A stretch of 64,000 nucleotides of DNA from Pinibacter soli (GCF_029961145.1 NZ_JASBRG010000007.1:2024040-2088039); one strand, 5' to 3'. Shown: positions 30,160 through 41,300, counted from the first letter of the stretch. Notes: generated by a model not told the origin, from the sequence alone. Program-made: numbers and translations.

Positions 30160-31530
30160 TCACTTCAAAATTCTCCATTCTTTCGGGTAATAATTATTCA
30201 ATCGATTAGGTAATAACTTTACCCAGCCGAGATTTCGTTTCTTGTACTGCAACAGTGCCCAGCCTTTGCTGCCGGCATCCAGCCTGAGATCCGACTTCCG
30301 CAGATATTGCAATGCTTCATCCAACGTTATGTCAACCGCGGGAATATTATTACTTAATAAATTACTAACAGCTAGTGCGTGTTCAGGTATCAACTCTTTC
30401 GCAGTTATTTGCCCCAGTGCAACACCTGCCTGCTTAATATATAATGATTGCTGCAACAGGTCAATATCCTGTACAAATCGCTCAGGAAGCGCCAATGCCA
30501 ATTCTTTCCATTTTAAAATAGAAATCGCTGCATCTTCCCTGATCCATTTTTCAGCAATTGCTATTTCATTTTTCGATAACTTTTCCAGCTTCGATTTTTT
30601 TGGAAAAACCACCTCTCCACCTTCACTTTCCTGTTTCTCCATGCAGGCTATAAAAAAGCCTTCACCTTTTACTTTATCAGGATAAAATCTGTATCCGTAT
30701 GCATTGTGTTTATCACTTAACGCTTCAACAATATGCCATTCGGAGTCAGTGGATAAACGCAAGCTTTTCATATTGAACTCATCGATCAGCCAGTCTGCTA
30801 TCACTTCATCTTCATCTTTTGAATAGGAACAGGTAGAATAAATTAAAATGCCGCCCTGCTTAAGCGCGGGCAAAACATCTGCTATGATCCTTTGCTGGCG
30901 CTGGCTGCAGAGCTGCACATTGGCTTCGCTCCATTCGTTTATCGCATCAGGATTGCGGCGAAACAAACCGCTGCCGCTACAAGGTGCGTCGATTACGATA
31001 ATGTCAAAATAACTTTCCAGCTTAGTAAAATCTTTTGGATCGTTATTGGTGACGACTACATTTTCCGCGCCCCATTTGGTGATATTTTCTGCAAGAATAT
31101 TCGCTCTTGTTTTTATCACTTCATTGCTAACAAGCAAACTGTCTTTTGAAATAACAGATTGTATCAACGTTGATTTACCGCCCGGTGCAGCGCAAAGATC
31201 CAATACCTTTAACGGTTGCGACAAATCTGCGGTTTGTCGTAATGCTTGCTCCAAGAACATACTGGATGCTTCCTGTACATAATAAGCGCCAGCATGCAAT
31301 AGCGGATCAAGTGTGAATGAAGGTCTTTGTTTTAAATAGTATCCGTTTGATGTCCAAGGGATTTTTGAATCAACTTCAAAAGTATGTGCCTGAACATCGA
31401 ATGTTTTTGCGGGGTTTATTCTTGCCGAGGTGATCTGATGGCCTGATGCATGCACTTGTGTAAATGCTTGTTCATCGTAACCTGGCAAACCTTCGAGAGA
31501 TGCTAATAATGCGTATGGTAATCTTGACAC
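30160..31530 (-). CDS. RsmF/NOL1-NOP2-Sun type RNA m5C methyltransferase
   Basis: A 456-residue SAM-dependent RNA cytosine-5 methyltransferase. The SAM motif is VLDLCAAPGGKSTLI, and the two catalytic cysteines are in DAPCSGSGLFRRNP and STCSYSKDEDE. The C-terminal domain (about 300-456) matches the RsmF accessory/PUA-like region. By family it methylates 16S rRNA. The start is GTG at 31530 (GTGTCAAGATTACC); an exact TACCTTTG -7 box 20 bases upstream supports this unusual start and a leader of about a dozen bases. Confidence 0.93.
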   Translation of the reverse strand: MSRLPYALLASLEGLPGYDEQAFTQVHASGHQITSARINPAKTFDVQAHTFEVDSKIPWTSNGYYLKQRPSFTLDPLLHAGAYYVQEASSMFLEQALRQTADLSQPLKVLDLCAAPGGKSTLIQSVISKDSLLVSNEVIKTRANILAENITKWGAENVVVTNNDPKDFTKLESYFDIIVIDAPCSGSGLFRRNPDAINEWSEANVQLCSQRQQRIIADVLPALKQGGILIYSTCSYSKDEDEVIADWLIDEFNMKSLRLSTDSEWHIVEALSDKHNAYGYRFYPDKVKGEGFFIACMEKQESEGGEVVFPKKSKLEKLSKNEIAIAEKWIREDAAISILKWKELALALPERFVQDIDLLQQSLYIKQAGVALGQITAKELIPEHALAVSNLLSNNIPAVDITLDEALQYLRKSDLRLDAGSKGWALLQYKKRNLGWVKLLPNRLNNYYPKEWRILK

Positions 31531-31549
31531 CTGATAATTTTAAATCTTT

Positions 31550-31557
31550 CAAAGGTA
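31550..31557 (-). promoter_or_regulatory. -7 box of the RNA methyltransferase gene
   Basis: TACCTTTG on the minus strand is an exact match 20 bases upstream of the GTG start. Confidence 0.5.
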
Positions 31558-31569
31558 AGAATGTTGAGC

Positions 31570-31677
31570 AATGTACGGAGTACAGGAAGAATGTACGAAG
31601 TACGATGTGCGATGTACGAAATTCGTTGAGGAGGAACATCTGGATGACTTTCTTACACCGTACTCCGTACATCATAC
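31570..31677. repeat. Inverted repeat, GTACGGAGTACGA phrase
   Basis: The left side (31570-31618) repeats ATGTACGGAGTAC/ATGTACGAAGTACG units, themselves partly palindromic. The right arm (31656-31677) has ACCGTACTCCGTACATC. It lies upstream of the methyltransferase promoter. Confidence 0.75.
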
Positions 31678-31708
31678 AGACCAGCAACTTCCGCCTTTAC
31701 GGTGCAAA

Positions 31709-31740
31709 ACAAAAAACCGGCCCCAAAAGAAACCGGCTTC
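31709..31740 (-). terminator. Terminator at the end of the PUL2 / small-ORF transcript
   Basis: On the minus strand GAAGCCGG pairs with CCGGTTTT (two wobbles), followed by a T-run. It lies 526 bases after the GH97 stop, so it could end either the PUL2 mRNA or a separate short transcript. Confidence 0.55.
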
Positions 31741-31879
31741 ATTATGCTAAAAACTAAAAAACTTCTGTGTAAAAAAAAGGGTCCACTGTAGAAACAGCTG
31801 ACCTCTAACGATTGCTTGCCATATGAAAAATTCGTAAAAATCTCTTTGGAAGTGTAGCAGGTCCTTTGCTTTTTCTCTG

Positions 31880-31993
31880 CTACTTGTGCCCGGTTCTTCT
31901 CTTTTCTTTCTCTTCAACCTCTTTCGTTCCGTTCACAATGTAAAAGTAGCTCACGGCGGAGGAGTTTCTAAACCAAGTTTTTCTCCTGTTCAT
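31880..31993 (-). CDS. Possible 37-residue small basic protein
   Basis: The reading frame runs from ATG (31993) to TAG (31880). It begins MNRRKTWFRNSS and ends KEKRRTGHK. It is strongly basic at both ends with a short hydrophobic/aromatic centre (VSYFYIV). The stop codon overlaps a seven-base-pair hairpin. No family is recognised and there is no ribosome binding site to speak of (AGGAG occurs just inside the frame). It may be chance. Confidence 0.25.
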   Translation of the reverse strand: MNRRKTWFRNSSAVSYFYIVNGTKEVEEKEKRRTGHK

Positions 31994-32266
31994 GATGCCA
32001 AAACGGAATTACAATTCGTACAATCCACAACCAGAAAGGGTTTTATGACGAAAATCATATGAAGCCCAACGAAAATCAGATGGATTATTTTCTTGAAAAA
32101 TATAGTCAAAAAGTGAAATAACCCATCATTTGTAGCTCATATTAGATCATGGCGCAACCGGATTGAATCCTTCTACCTAAAAAAAACCACTGATAAAAGA
32201 TGGAAATCTTACATCAATGGCGTTTTAAGAGTGTTAACAGCTTTAACATCTTGTACGAATCAACTA

Positions 32267-34384
32267 TCAGTTACCTGGCATAATACTAATTGCGGCGCCT
32301 CCTCCCGGAGCCATCTTAAGGTTGAGTTTAGTTGTCGCATCTACTTTCAGCTTTTGTATCTTATATGATTCGGGGTTGTCTTTCCAATCTGCTTTATCTC
32401 CATCGGCATAAATAATGGCAGTGTATTTTTTTCCTTTATCAAGAAAATCCAGCGAAACAATCGTACTCCTTGCGTTTTCATCAGTGATCGAGCCGATGAA
32501 CCAATTGTCTTTTCCTTTTTCTTTACGGGCAATGGTGATGTAGTCTCCGGGTTCTGCTTCCAGTATTTTGCTGTCATCCCAATCTACAGGCACGTCTTTT
32601 ATAAACTGGAACGCATCTGGCTTTGCTTCATAGTTTTCCAAAAGATCAGATACCATTTGCACCGGGCTGTACATTGTAATGTATAGTGCCATTTGTTTTA
32701 CAAGCGTTGTATGCACTTGTCTTGTGGGGTCTTCGGGGGAATAATTTTTTAATTTAAAAATACCTGGTGTGTAATCCATCGGGCCACCCATCAATCGAGT
32801 GAATGGCATGATGGTTTCATGTTCGGGTGCATTTCCTTTGCTGAAAGCGTTATATTCATTGCCACGACCGGCTTCGCAGGCGAGCCAGTTTGGATAAGTG
32901 CGTTGCATGCCCGTTGGTCTTGGCGGCTCGTGCATGTCGACCATTACTTTGTACTCCACTCCTTTTTTCGCAACACGTTCGTAATGATTCACCATCCATT
33001 GTCCGTCATGATGTTCGCCACGAGGAATTATTTTTCCTACATAGCCAGTCTTTACAGAAGTATAGCCAAATTTATTCATGAAGCGAAACGCTGTATCCAT
33101 CAGCCTTTCGTAATTCGTTGCTGAACCAGATGTTTCGTTGTGCATGATCATCTTTACATTCTTCGATGCGGCATAGGCAGTAATTTCTTTCAAATTGAAA
33201 TCAGGATATGGTGTAACGAAATCAAAAACATCTTCTTTCCAGTTGCCAAACCAATCCTCCCAGCCTGTGTTCCAGCCCTCGACCAATACACCACCGATAC
33301 CATTCTTTGCTGCGAAGTCAATGTAGCGTTTTACGTTTTCGGTATTGGCGCCGTGTCTTCCATTAGGAATGGGTTTACCATTTGCATCAGTGCTGTCTGC
33401 ATATTCAGAATATCGCCAGGTGCTTTTGCCAATCTGCATTTCCCACCACACGCCTACAAACTTCATCGGCTTTATCCACGACGGATCCTGAATTACAGAA
33501 GGATCATTGAGGTTGAGAATAAGTTTTGAAGCTAAAATATCTGCGGCTTTATTGCTAACAATAATTGTGCGCCATGGTGTTTTGAATGGCGCATGTAAAA
33601 ACGCCTTGCTGCCCACTGCATCAGGAACAAGATTGGATGACAGACTACTTGTACTTCTGTCAACACGCAGTTGCATGGCAGGATAACCTGACAATGCGGC
33701 TTCATGTATATTGATGTACAAGCCGTCATTTGTTTTCATCATCAAAGGCGTTTGCACCGCATATTGATCTGGCGCTACACGCACCGCTATATCTGCGGCT
33801 GTTGTGGCGAGTTTCCAAGCATCTACTTCGCTGAGTTTTGAAATAGTGTATGGATATTCGTTTGTATCATAATCACCAGGTATCCAGAACGCTTTATGAT
33901 CGCCTGTTAAATTGAAATGAGTGAATTCATTTGTAACCACAAAATATTTAAGGTCCGTTTGTTTTGGAAAAACATAACGAAACCCTACACCGTCTGCAAA
34001 TACTCTGAAAATGATATCGAGATATCTGTCTGTTGCTCCTTTGTGCTTTAAATGAACGGCAAGTTCTTCGTAATTGTTTCTTATCTGGCTAACTTCGCCC
34101 CACACCGGTTTCCACGTTTCGTCTACCTTTTTCTTTTCGCTACTCAGTAATTCAAAATCTTTGTAAAATGTACTATCATCGCCTAATGCAAAACCAAGCG
34201 ACGATGGTTTTACTATTTGCTTTTGGTCAAAATATACTGCGTAATTGGGCGTTCCGGATTTATCTAGTACGAATTCCAACCTTACTCTGTTCATCCCGGC
34301 ATTTAGTGTGTTTGCTTCCTGCGCTGTTGATCTCTGAACAGAAATCATACACACAAAGAAAACACAAGTCTTCATTAGTCGCAT
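32267..34384 (-). CDS. Glycoside hydrolase family 97 (alpha-glucosidase/alpha-galactosidase)
   Basis: A GH97 enzyme, about 705 residues from the preferred start at 34384 (MRLMKTCVFFVCMISV, signal peptide ending STAQ); upstream ATGs would add up to 48 non-signal residues. The N-terminal beta-sandwich, TIM barrel and C-terminal beta domain are present. The barrel signature is VLVEGWNTGWEDWFG; VMVDMHEPPRPTGMQRTYPN and GRGNEYN carry the conserved glutamates used by inverting SusB-type members. Calcium dependence and alpha-glucosidase action are expected, periplasmic. It is the terminal gene of PUL2. Confidence 0.93.
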   Translation of the reverse strand: MRLMKTCVFFVCMISVQRSTAQEANTLNAGMNRVRLEFVLDKSGTPNYAVYFDQKQIVKPSSLGFALGDDSTFYKDFELLSSEKKKVDETWKPVWGEVSQIRNNYEELAVHLKHKGATDRYLDIIFRVFADGVGFRYVFPKQTDLKYFVVTNEFTHFNLTGDHKAFWIPGDYDTNEYPYTISKLSEVDAWKLATTAADIAVRVAPDQYAVQTPLMMKTNDGLYINIHEAALSGYPAMQLRVDRSTSSLSSNLVPDAVGSKAFLHAPFKTPWRTIIVSNKAADILASKLILNLNDPSVIQDPSWIKPMKFVGVWWEMQIGKSTWRYSEYADSTDANGKPIPNGRHGANTENVKRYIDFAAKNGIGGVLVEGWNTGWEDWFGNWKEDVFDFVTPYPDFNLKEITAYAASKNVKMIMHNETSGSATNYERLMDTAFRFMNKFGYTSVKTGYVGKIIPRGEHHDGQWMVNHYERVAKKGVEYKVMVDMHEPPRPTGMQRTYPNWLACEAGRGNEYNAFSKGNAPEHETIMPFTRLMGGPMDYTPGIFKLKNYSPEDPTRQVHTTLVKQMALYITMYSPVQMVSDLLENYEAKPDAFQFIKDVPVDWDDSKILEAEPGDYITIARKEKGKDNWFIGSITDENARSTIVSLDFLDKGKKYTAIIYADGDKADWKDNPESYKIQKLKVDATTKLNLKMAPGGGAAISIMPGN

Positions 34385-34417
34385 AGCTGTTTTATTTTTT
34401 TCAATCATTCTTTTTGT

Positions 34418-34580
34418 TGCCACAGAGGACACTGAAACACAGAGAAATTCAGGAAGGCTCGCCTCGAAAATCATGTTCAGGGAAAGAATTTGAAAGTGTC
34501 CTTTAGCGTCCCTTTTTTTATTCCTCACTCTTAATATCTATTAGTCATCTTTTTTCTGTGTCTCTGTGTTCTCTGTGGCA
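34418..34580. repeat. Inverted repeat, CACAGAGGACACTGAAACAC phrase
   Basis: The left arm 34418-34445 and right arm 34555-34580 (TCTGTGTCTCTGTGTTCTCT and on) are complementary. The element separates the GH71-like stop from the GH97 start. Confidence 0.8.
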
Positions 34581-34628
34581 TACATTATTTTCGGAGACGC
34601 ATTCAATGCGTCTCTACATTTTCTATGT

Positions 34629-36263
34629 TCAATTCCTTCCAGTATTTAATCGAGTGGAATCCGCATTATATTCCATCGAATAAATTGGTGGCAGATCGCC
34701 GAAAATGCTTTTATAATAATTGCCAAATTCACTGCTGTAACTGTATGTTATTCTATCCGACCTGTACGGCTTGTCTGTTATCCATTCCGGCGTTGTAAAC
34801 TTTTTTACCACTACTCCATTTCTTATGATCGATGCCATTACGGGGCCAGCTGTCTGCGGAAACCTTGTTGCGGCAAAACCCGCAGGAACATCAACTATTT
34901 TACCATTTACATTTAACGAAGCTTTCTCTTTCAGGATGGTCACCACTTCTATCGCATCTTCGAAAGCCAGTGACACACCATTTTCTTCGAAAGAAACGAC
35001 AGGAATATCAAATGGCTTTGGGGTTATGTTGTGTTTATATTTTTTGAAAAACGTCACAATCACATCTTCATCTTTGTAAAAAGGTTGTTGTTTCCAAACT
35101 CCTTTATAGTAATTTAAGAGAATGGCGAAACCATCATTATGATTAATCTCAGGTGCTATATGATGCCCTTCAGGATAATCGTTCCAGGTAATGATATTCA
35201 TAACTGAAGCATCTCTTTTTATACCGAATTCAAATAAGTTTCTGAAGTTGTAAGACAATCCGGTCGCAACATATTTACGTTCTACATTCTCCATGCCAGC
35301 ATTAACTGCGTCCTGCACATCGTGAAACATATCCCATGTGCCACGTTTTAAAAGCTTTGACGTATAAAAATCATTAAAGGTTGACCCTTCAAAATTTCTG
35401 TTTCTTTTTTTACATTCATCTGCTACAAGATTTCCAATATATCCCTGCTCTTTATATGGAAGTGTCCATATCCAAACGGCCGGAAAATAATCAAGCACAC
35501 GGTTTAGTTTTTGTTTGGTAATATTTTCATTGATGCAATAAATGCATGCAAGTTTTTCATTTACAGCATCTCCTAATTTTTTGAAAGCATTTGCCATATA
35601 ATATTGTTCAGGCTTTCCTTTGAGGTTGACCGGAATATCGGCAATCTGTTCTCCATACCATAAATACACGACAAGGCGGCCATCGGGAGTCCGCAGCCAG
35701 TGGCTGTTATTTTTTCCAACAGCAGTCATAATGCCATTGATGCGTTTTGCAAACTCCTGAATCTTTTTATCTTCTGTAGATCCGGAAGGATGTGAAATGC
35801 ACAGGGTTAGTTTGAAATCAATGTTCTTCGCGTCTGCTACGCGAAAATATGCTTTGATGATGTCGTCCCAGGAATCGTTGTATAAGGTGTAGTAAAATTG
35901 AAAGCCATCAATGCCGGATTTAATGGCGGTGCGCATTTCAAATTCAACAGCCTCATCCAGCGATGCATCTTTCAGAAGGCGATCATTCATCGGCACAACC
36001 TGGGTAAGGCCACCAATAGGCGCGGAGACATTTCCTTTGGGCGAATAATAATCAGGATCGCAGCTGTCTTCAAATTTGTGTCCCTTGTACCGGATAATAT
36101 TTGTCATACAATGAGCAATGACAAGTTTTTTGTTGGTGATAGGCAAACTCAATGCCGGTGCGTTTTTGAGACTTTCTTGCGCACAGGATTGCAATACAAT
36201 GCAGCAACACAATGCTACAATCATCGTCGCAATGCTAACCGTATGTACTGTTGTTTTCTGCAT
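34629..36263 (-). CDS. GH71-like glycoside hydrolase lipoprotein
   Basis: A 544-residue lipoprotein (signal peptide with lipobox LQSC near residue 27). The sequence starting KKLVIAHCMTNIIRYKG, then KSGIDGFQFYYTLYNDSWDD, then RLVVYLWYGEQ, fits the barrel of family GH71 (endo-alpha-1,3-glucanase) or the related GH99/GH71-like group. Catalytic acidic residues cannot be pinned down from sequence. It lies between susD and GH97 in PUL2, and an outer-membrane surface endo-enzyme would suit this position. The assignment is moderate; a DUF-type barrel of other activity is possible. Confidence 0.7.
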   Translation of the reverse strand: MQKTTVHTVSIATMIVALCCCIVLQSCAQESLKNAPALSLPITNKKLVIAHCMTNIIRYKGHKFEDSCDPDYYSPKGNVSAPIGGLTQVVPMNDRLLKDASLDEAVEFEMRTAIKSGIDGFQFYYTLYNDSWDDIIKAYFRVADAKNIDFKLTLCISHPSGSTEDKKIQEFAKRINGIMTAVGKNNSHWLRTPDGRLVVYLWYGEQIADIPVNLKGKPEQYYMANAFKKLGDAVNEKLACIYCINENITKQKLNRVLDYFPAVWIWTLPYKEQGYIGNLVADECKKRNRNFEGSTFNDFYTSKLLKRGTWDMFHDVQDAVNAGMENVERKYVATGLSYNFRNLFEFGIKRDASVMNIITWNDYPEGHHIAPEINHNDGFAILLNYYKGVWKQQPFYKDEDVIVTFFKKYKHNITPKPFDIPVVSFEENGVSLAFEDAIEVVTILKEKASLNVNGKIVDVPAGFAATRFPQTAGPVMASIIRNGVVVKKFTTPEWITDKPYRSDRITYSYSSEFGNYYKSIFGDLPPIYSMEYNADSTRLNTGRN

Positions 36264-36283
36264 GGTAAAAAAAGCCTCACCCC

Positions 36284-36310
36284 GGCCCCTCCCGCTTTCA
36301 CGGGAGGGCC
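36284..36310. repeat. GC-rich hairpin upstream of the GH71-like gene
   Basis: GGCCCCTCCCG pairs with CGGGAGGGCC (one bulged C) around CTTTCA. It is much more GC-rich than the surroundings and looks like a dispersed REP-type element. It lies 21 bases before the GH71-like start. Confidence 0.65.
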
Positions 36311-36538
36311 AATTCTGAATTGAGTGAAGTTTTTAAAGATTAGGTAATATTTTTTGATGAGTTCTTTATTAAGCTCGCATGCTGCGTAGCTCAATAGAGA
36401 ACAAAAAGCTGAAGTGTGCGACGCAACGGCTATCTAATAGTAGTACTACCGCCTGGCTCCCACATCGGACCATGTTAAAAAGCGGACTTACTATTACCTG
36501 CAACTCATTTTCAACTTTCAACTTTCAATTTTCAACTG

Positions 36539-38365
36539 TTATTTATATCCCGGATTTTGATCTGCGCTCGTAATCTTTGGATTAGAGTTGATCTCAGTTA
36601 ATGGGATTGGCCATACATAAGATTTACCGTCGTTCCATTGGCTTGACAATGTACCTTCATGCACGTTCAATGCATTTTGATAAAAGTCCGCCTCTGTTTT
36701 ACCAATTCTCCAGCGGCACACATCAAACCACCAAGAGCCTTCGTTGTACAGTTCGGCCCAACGTTCGTAGTACAAAGGATTGTGTCCAAGCACCGGATCG
36801 TTTGCAGAATTCGCAGGCGTTACATCGGTGAATGATTTGTAATCAACAGACGATGCTGCATCTACAGGAAGACTATAGGCCCTGCGTTTTACTTTGTTCA
36901 GGTACTCAAGTGCAGTCGCATCTGTACCGCTGTTGTGCAATGCCTCTGCATACAACAGATATACATCAGCTAAACGAAGCAGATAAAAGTTGGCGCCATC
37001 TGCAGGTCCCTGGTTGTTGATATTGTTGTAGATCACAGCATTTTTTCTAACGCTAAATCCGTACTTGCCTGCCTGGCCTGCAAAGAAGCCTGGCATACTA
37101 ACGGGATACCATGTTTTACCATCAGGTTTTACAGAGTCCACCCATGGTTGCAAGCCGGCAACATACAAGCGGGGATCCACTGTGAGATTGGTTCTTGCTG
37201 CAACAGCTTTTGTTCTGTATGCAGGGTCCATGATTTTTTTAGGATTGTCGAAAGCAGCAGGTTTGTTGGAATTAAAATTTGGGTTGTCTACAAGTGTGTA
37301 AGATCCTAAAGTGTAACCGAAACGCACTACACTTCTGTCGTGAAAAATTTCATTGCCGTAGCCCATTGGTTGAGATCCACCTTCGGTTCCATCAGTGCCC
37401 AGGTTCCATGGGCACCAGATCAAGCCGTTGATACTTGTGGCGTTGATATTGTCTCCATATACGCCATAGTTTCCTTTTGCATCCGGATCAATGTTAAGTT
37501 CGAATAATGATTCTTCATTGAATTCATTGGTGGCATTTCCTACAAATGCGTCTCTGTATTTTGCATAGTTCATCAGGCTTTTGCCGCTGTTTGTGACCAC
37601 ATCCTGCAATGTGGTTTTAGCGTTTGCCCAATCCTGTGTGTAGATGTAAGCTTTACCCAGCAATCCTTTCGCGGTCCACTCTGTTGCTTTACCTCTGTCG
37701 TCACCAGTCCAGGCTTTGCCTTTCAGTAAGGTTGCAGCTTTTTGCAAATCGCTTTTGATAAGATCCCATACCGCCTTGACGGTACTGCGAGGAACTGCTG
37801 TACTATCTAAAGAAGCAGGCACTTTATCGAAAATAGGAACGCCTCTTTTATCGCCGCCTCCACTTGTGGTGATATAGCTTTCGCCGAACAAACACTCTAA
37901 TTGCATGTAGTAGTAAGCACGCAAAGTATACGCCTGCCCCCTGATGGCATCAATATCTGCAGCATCATTTCCTTTTGAATAATTGGTCGCGTAAAAGTCT
38001 GCAGCTTTCAATGTTACGTTACAGTTTTTTACACCTGTAAACAACACCTGCCAAGCTTCTGCAGCGTATTGGTTGGATATGGAAAGATTGTTTTTCGCCA
38101 TTTCGTTCCAGCCCGGATCACCGTCATATATCGCGTCCACAGCGTGCATGCTGTTCGAAAGCGCCTTCGGCAAAAAGTGAAACCCGAGATAACCGGCGTC
38201 ACGCATGTTGGAATAACAAGGAGCCAGAACACTATTCAAATCATTTATGGAAGCTGGATAATTGCTTGTAGAATACTGATCTGTAGGTGATACAGATGAA
38301 GGGTCTTTTGTACATCCCGCCAGAAGGCCCACTCCCAGTATTGCTGTATATATTTTTCTAATCAT
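36539..38365 (-). CDS. SusD/RagB-family outer-membrane lipoprotein
   Basis: A 608-residue SusD-like glycan-binding lipoprotein (MIRKIYTAILGVGLLAGC, lipobox LAGC). SusD hallmarks are IRGQAYTLRAYYYMQLECLFG, ATEWTAKGLLGKAYIYTQDW and the C-terminal YYERWAELYNEGSWWFDVCR. It is longer than the PUL1 SusD, mainly through loops. It starts 31 bases after the susC stop, so the two are co-transcribed. Confidence 0.95.
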   Translation of the reverse strand: MIRKIYTAILGVGLLAGCTKDPSSVSPTDQYSTSNYPASINDLNSVLAPCYSNMRDAGYLGFHFLPKALSNSMHAVDAIYDGDPGWNEMAKNNLSISNQYAAEAWQVLFTGVKNCNVTLKAADFYATNYSKGNDAADIDAIRGQAYTLRAYYYMQLECLFGESYITTSGGGDKRGVPIFDKVPASLDSTAVPRSTVKAVWDLIKSDLQKAATLLKGKAWTGDDRGKATEWTAKGLLGKAYIYTQDWANAKTTLQDVVTNSGKSLMNYAKYRDAFVGNATNEFNEESLFELNIDPDAKGNYGVYGDNINATSINGLIWCPWNLGTDGTEGGSQPMGYGNEIFHDRSVVRFGYTLGSYTLVDNPNFNSNKPAAFDNPKKIMDPAYRTKAVAARTNLTVDPRLYVAGLQPWVDSVKPDGKTWYPVSMPGFFAGQAGKYGFSVRKNAVIYNNINNQGPADGANFYLLRLADVYLLYAEALHNSGTDATALEYLNKVKRRAYSLPVDAASSVDYKSFTDVTPANSANDPVLGHNPLYYERWAELYNEGSWWFDVCRWRIGKTEADFYQNALNVHEGTLSSQWNDGKSYVWPIPLTEINSNPKITSADQNPGYK

Positions 38366-38396
38366 TGTAGTTAATTTTTAAAATTGAAAAGTGAGC

Positions 38397-41300
38397 TTAG
38401 AATGTAAGATCAAGACCTACTGAATAAAGTTTTGTTTGCGGATATTGCGATACTGCATCTACACCTCTTGTTGTTACAGTAATACCGCCAACATATCCTT
38501 GTTGCTGAGCCATCGAGAATCCTGTGCCCAGCTCAGGATCAAGACCAGTGTATTTTGTAATCGTAAACACATTGTTTGCCATTACGAATACCCTTGCACT
38601 TCTCATTTTTATTTTTTCCATCAAAGAACCAGAGAAGGTATAACCTATCTGAAGGTTCTTCAATTTCAAGTAGCTGCCATTTTCTACGAAGTAGCTGTTA
38701 ACTTTTGTATAGTTACCGTTAGGATCCAAAATAAACTGGTTTGCATTTGTTGGATTTATATAGCCGATACGCGGTTGCGATGTAAGTTGATTGTCCCCGA
38801 AGTATGATGCGCCAAACACTTTGCTGGTAGTATTGCCATCTGACCATGGGAACATTTCATATGCTTTTACTCCATTGAAAAGCTCTACGCCTGCAACACC
38901 ATTAAATAGCATCGCCACATCAATTCCTTTCCAGTTCAGGTGAATGTTTACGCCATATACCATTTTAGGGTTTGGGTTGCCCAGCACTTGTTTATCAGCT
39001 TCTGATACCACGTTGCCATTTTTAGCATCGTGGGCATAGATAAGGTCGCCTGCTTTTGCACCTGGTTGTGCAGTAGCTGCTGCCGCCTCGGCATCTGTTT
39101 TAAACGTACCTATTACTTTGTAGCCATAGAAGGAGCCGAAAGGAAGTCCCGCTTTTGTTACAGTCAGGTTTTGGTTTGGCATTATGTTGTAACCCGCGTC
39201 ACCATTGCTGTAGTAGTTGATACCGTCAAACAACTGATCGTTTGGAATGCCTGAAAGATCAAGCACTTTGTTGTTGTTGAAACCTGCATTAAAGCTAACA
39301 TCGTAGTTAAACTCTCCAGCTTTGCTTCTATAGCCGATCAGGAGATCAACACCTTTGTTTTGCACAGAACCGATGTTTACAAAGTAGGGCGAAGTATAAC
39401 CCGCACTCACAGGCATTTTCAGCGCATACAACATGTCTTTTGTTTTCTTGTTGTACCATTCCACTGTAAAATACAAGTGGCTGTTCAGTGCTTCTCCATC
39501 AATACCTAAGTTGGTTTCGTACACAGTTTCCCAGTGAAGGTTAGGGTTAGGGATTGCGTTTAAAGAGTTTGCAATTACAAGTGGTGCGCCTGGTGCAAAG
39601 TTTTGTCCGCCCAATGCATTGTAGCCACCGCCTGTGAACTTGCTGTAAGTAGCCGCATAGGAATAAGGCGGAATGGCACTATTACCCAAAGAACCATAAC
39701 TACCTCTGATCTTTAAGAGGTTAACTGCGTTGGAAATTGGTTTCCAAAAATCTTCTTCGCTGATATTCCAACCCGCAGAGAATGCGGGAAAAGTACCTTT
39801 TTGTTTGCCAGGACCAAAAACTGTAAAGTTCGCGTCTTGCCTTACGGAAGCGGACAAATAATATTTGCCGTTGAAGTTGTAGTTCAATCTGGCAAACTCT
39901 GATTTGATCAAACCGTTTGCATCGTATTTACCATGAACGGTGGTGTTACTTTGAGAAGTTTGAATGAAAGAATATCCCGGTAAACCGATCATGCTTTGAT
40001 TTGCTTCGATATAGTTGTAAACGTTTTTGATTTGCTCATATCCAACCAATGCGCTGATGTTGTGTTTGCCAAATGTGTGATCAAACGACAACAGATAATT
40101 GGTCAGCAAAGTGGAGCTAACGATTGATGTTTTATCCAGGAAATTGGTAGCGCTATTAACCGGACCAAAGTTGTAAGGCGCCTGGTAGTAATCGTTTGTT
40201 TCGTTATAGTAGCCATAACCAAGGTTGGTTCTGAAAGTCAGGTACCATGGGAGTTTTACTTCACCATATACATTGCCCTGGAAATTGTTTTTAAAGTTTT
40301 GCGCCATCGCTGAGTTTACCGCGCCCACAGGGTTTGGACCGCCAAACTGGATGGCAGGATAACCGGGAGGCAGCGTTCCCCATGAATTGTTCCAACTGTT
40401 GTGCACCGGAATAATTGGTTGTGTGCGGAAAGGCGCATTATGCAGTTGCGCTTCACTACCAACAGGCGGCGCAGTTCTGCGTTGAGACACTGAAACCTGC
40501 TCTCCTATTTTTACGTAGTTGCCTAATTTAAAATCAGTATTTACGCGAGCTCCACCAATGTTTGAAAAGTTGTTTATATAGATACCTTTATTGGCATTGT
40601 AAAACCCGGAAGCGAGATAATTTACATTGGGAGAAGAACCGGAAACAGACAGATTATAATTTTGCTCATAACCATTACGATATAATTCATCTACCCAATC
40701 CGTATTTGCCAGCGTATCTGTTTTAGTGGCGCCTTTAAAGTAAAGTGGGTGAATAATGTTTTGTAATTTGATCCAGTCATTTCTGTCAAGCAACTTCACT
40801 AGTTTCGGTTTAGACACACCATAACGTGCATTGAAGTTTACGGTTGGTCTTTGAGAAGTGCCTTTTTTTGTGGTTATTAAAATTACGCCACCTGCTGCTG
40901 CAGATCCGTAGATGGCGGCGGCACTCGCATCTTTCAATACTTCTATTGAAGCTACATCCTGAGGGTTAAGATTGGTTCCGTCTGTGCGAACGCCGTCCAC
41001 AATGTAGAGAGGATTAGGCTGGTGGAGAGAGGCTGTACCTCTGATCAAAATAAGCGGTTGAGCATCGGGTGCACCTGAGCTTTTGATAACTTCCACGCCG
41101 GCAGCTCTACCTTGTAAAGCCTCGGTAACGTTGGTTACGGGTTGGTTTTTAAACGCATCGCCTTTTACAGAAACAACAGAACCTGTTACATCTTTTCTCT
41201 TTTGCGTACCATATCCTACAACAACTACTTCGTTGAGGCTGGACTTGCTTGGTTGCAATGAAACTGCAACTGCTGTTCTGTTTTTAATAGAAATTTCCTG

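Larger units (their letters stand above)
31531..32266. other. 736-base gap with repeat, terminator and possible small gene or RNA
   Basis: Besides the features listed, the middle (31860-31885) has a GTAGCAG/CTGCTAC hairpin overlapping the stop codon of a 37-residue reading frame. A second T-run (31770-31778 as TTTTTTTT on the minus strand) could end a short RNA. No known RNA family was recognised. Confidence 0.5.

Noticed and set aside
34385..34528. N-terminal extension of the GH97 protein
   Set aside because: The extra 48 residues precede the signal peptide and come from the phrase-type inverted repeat.
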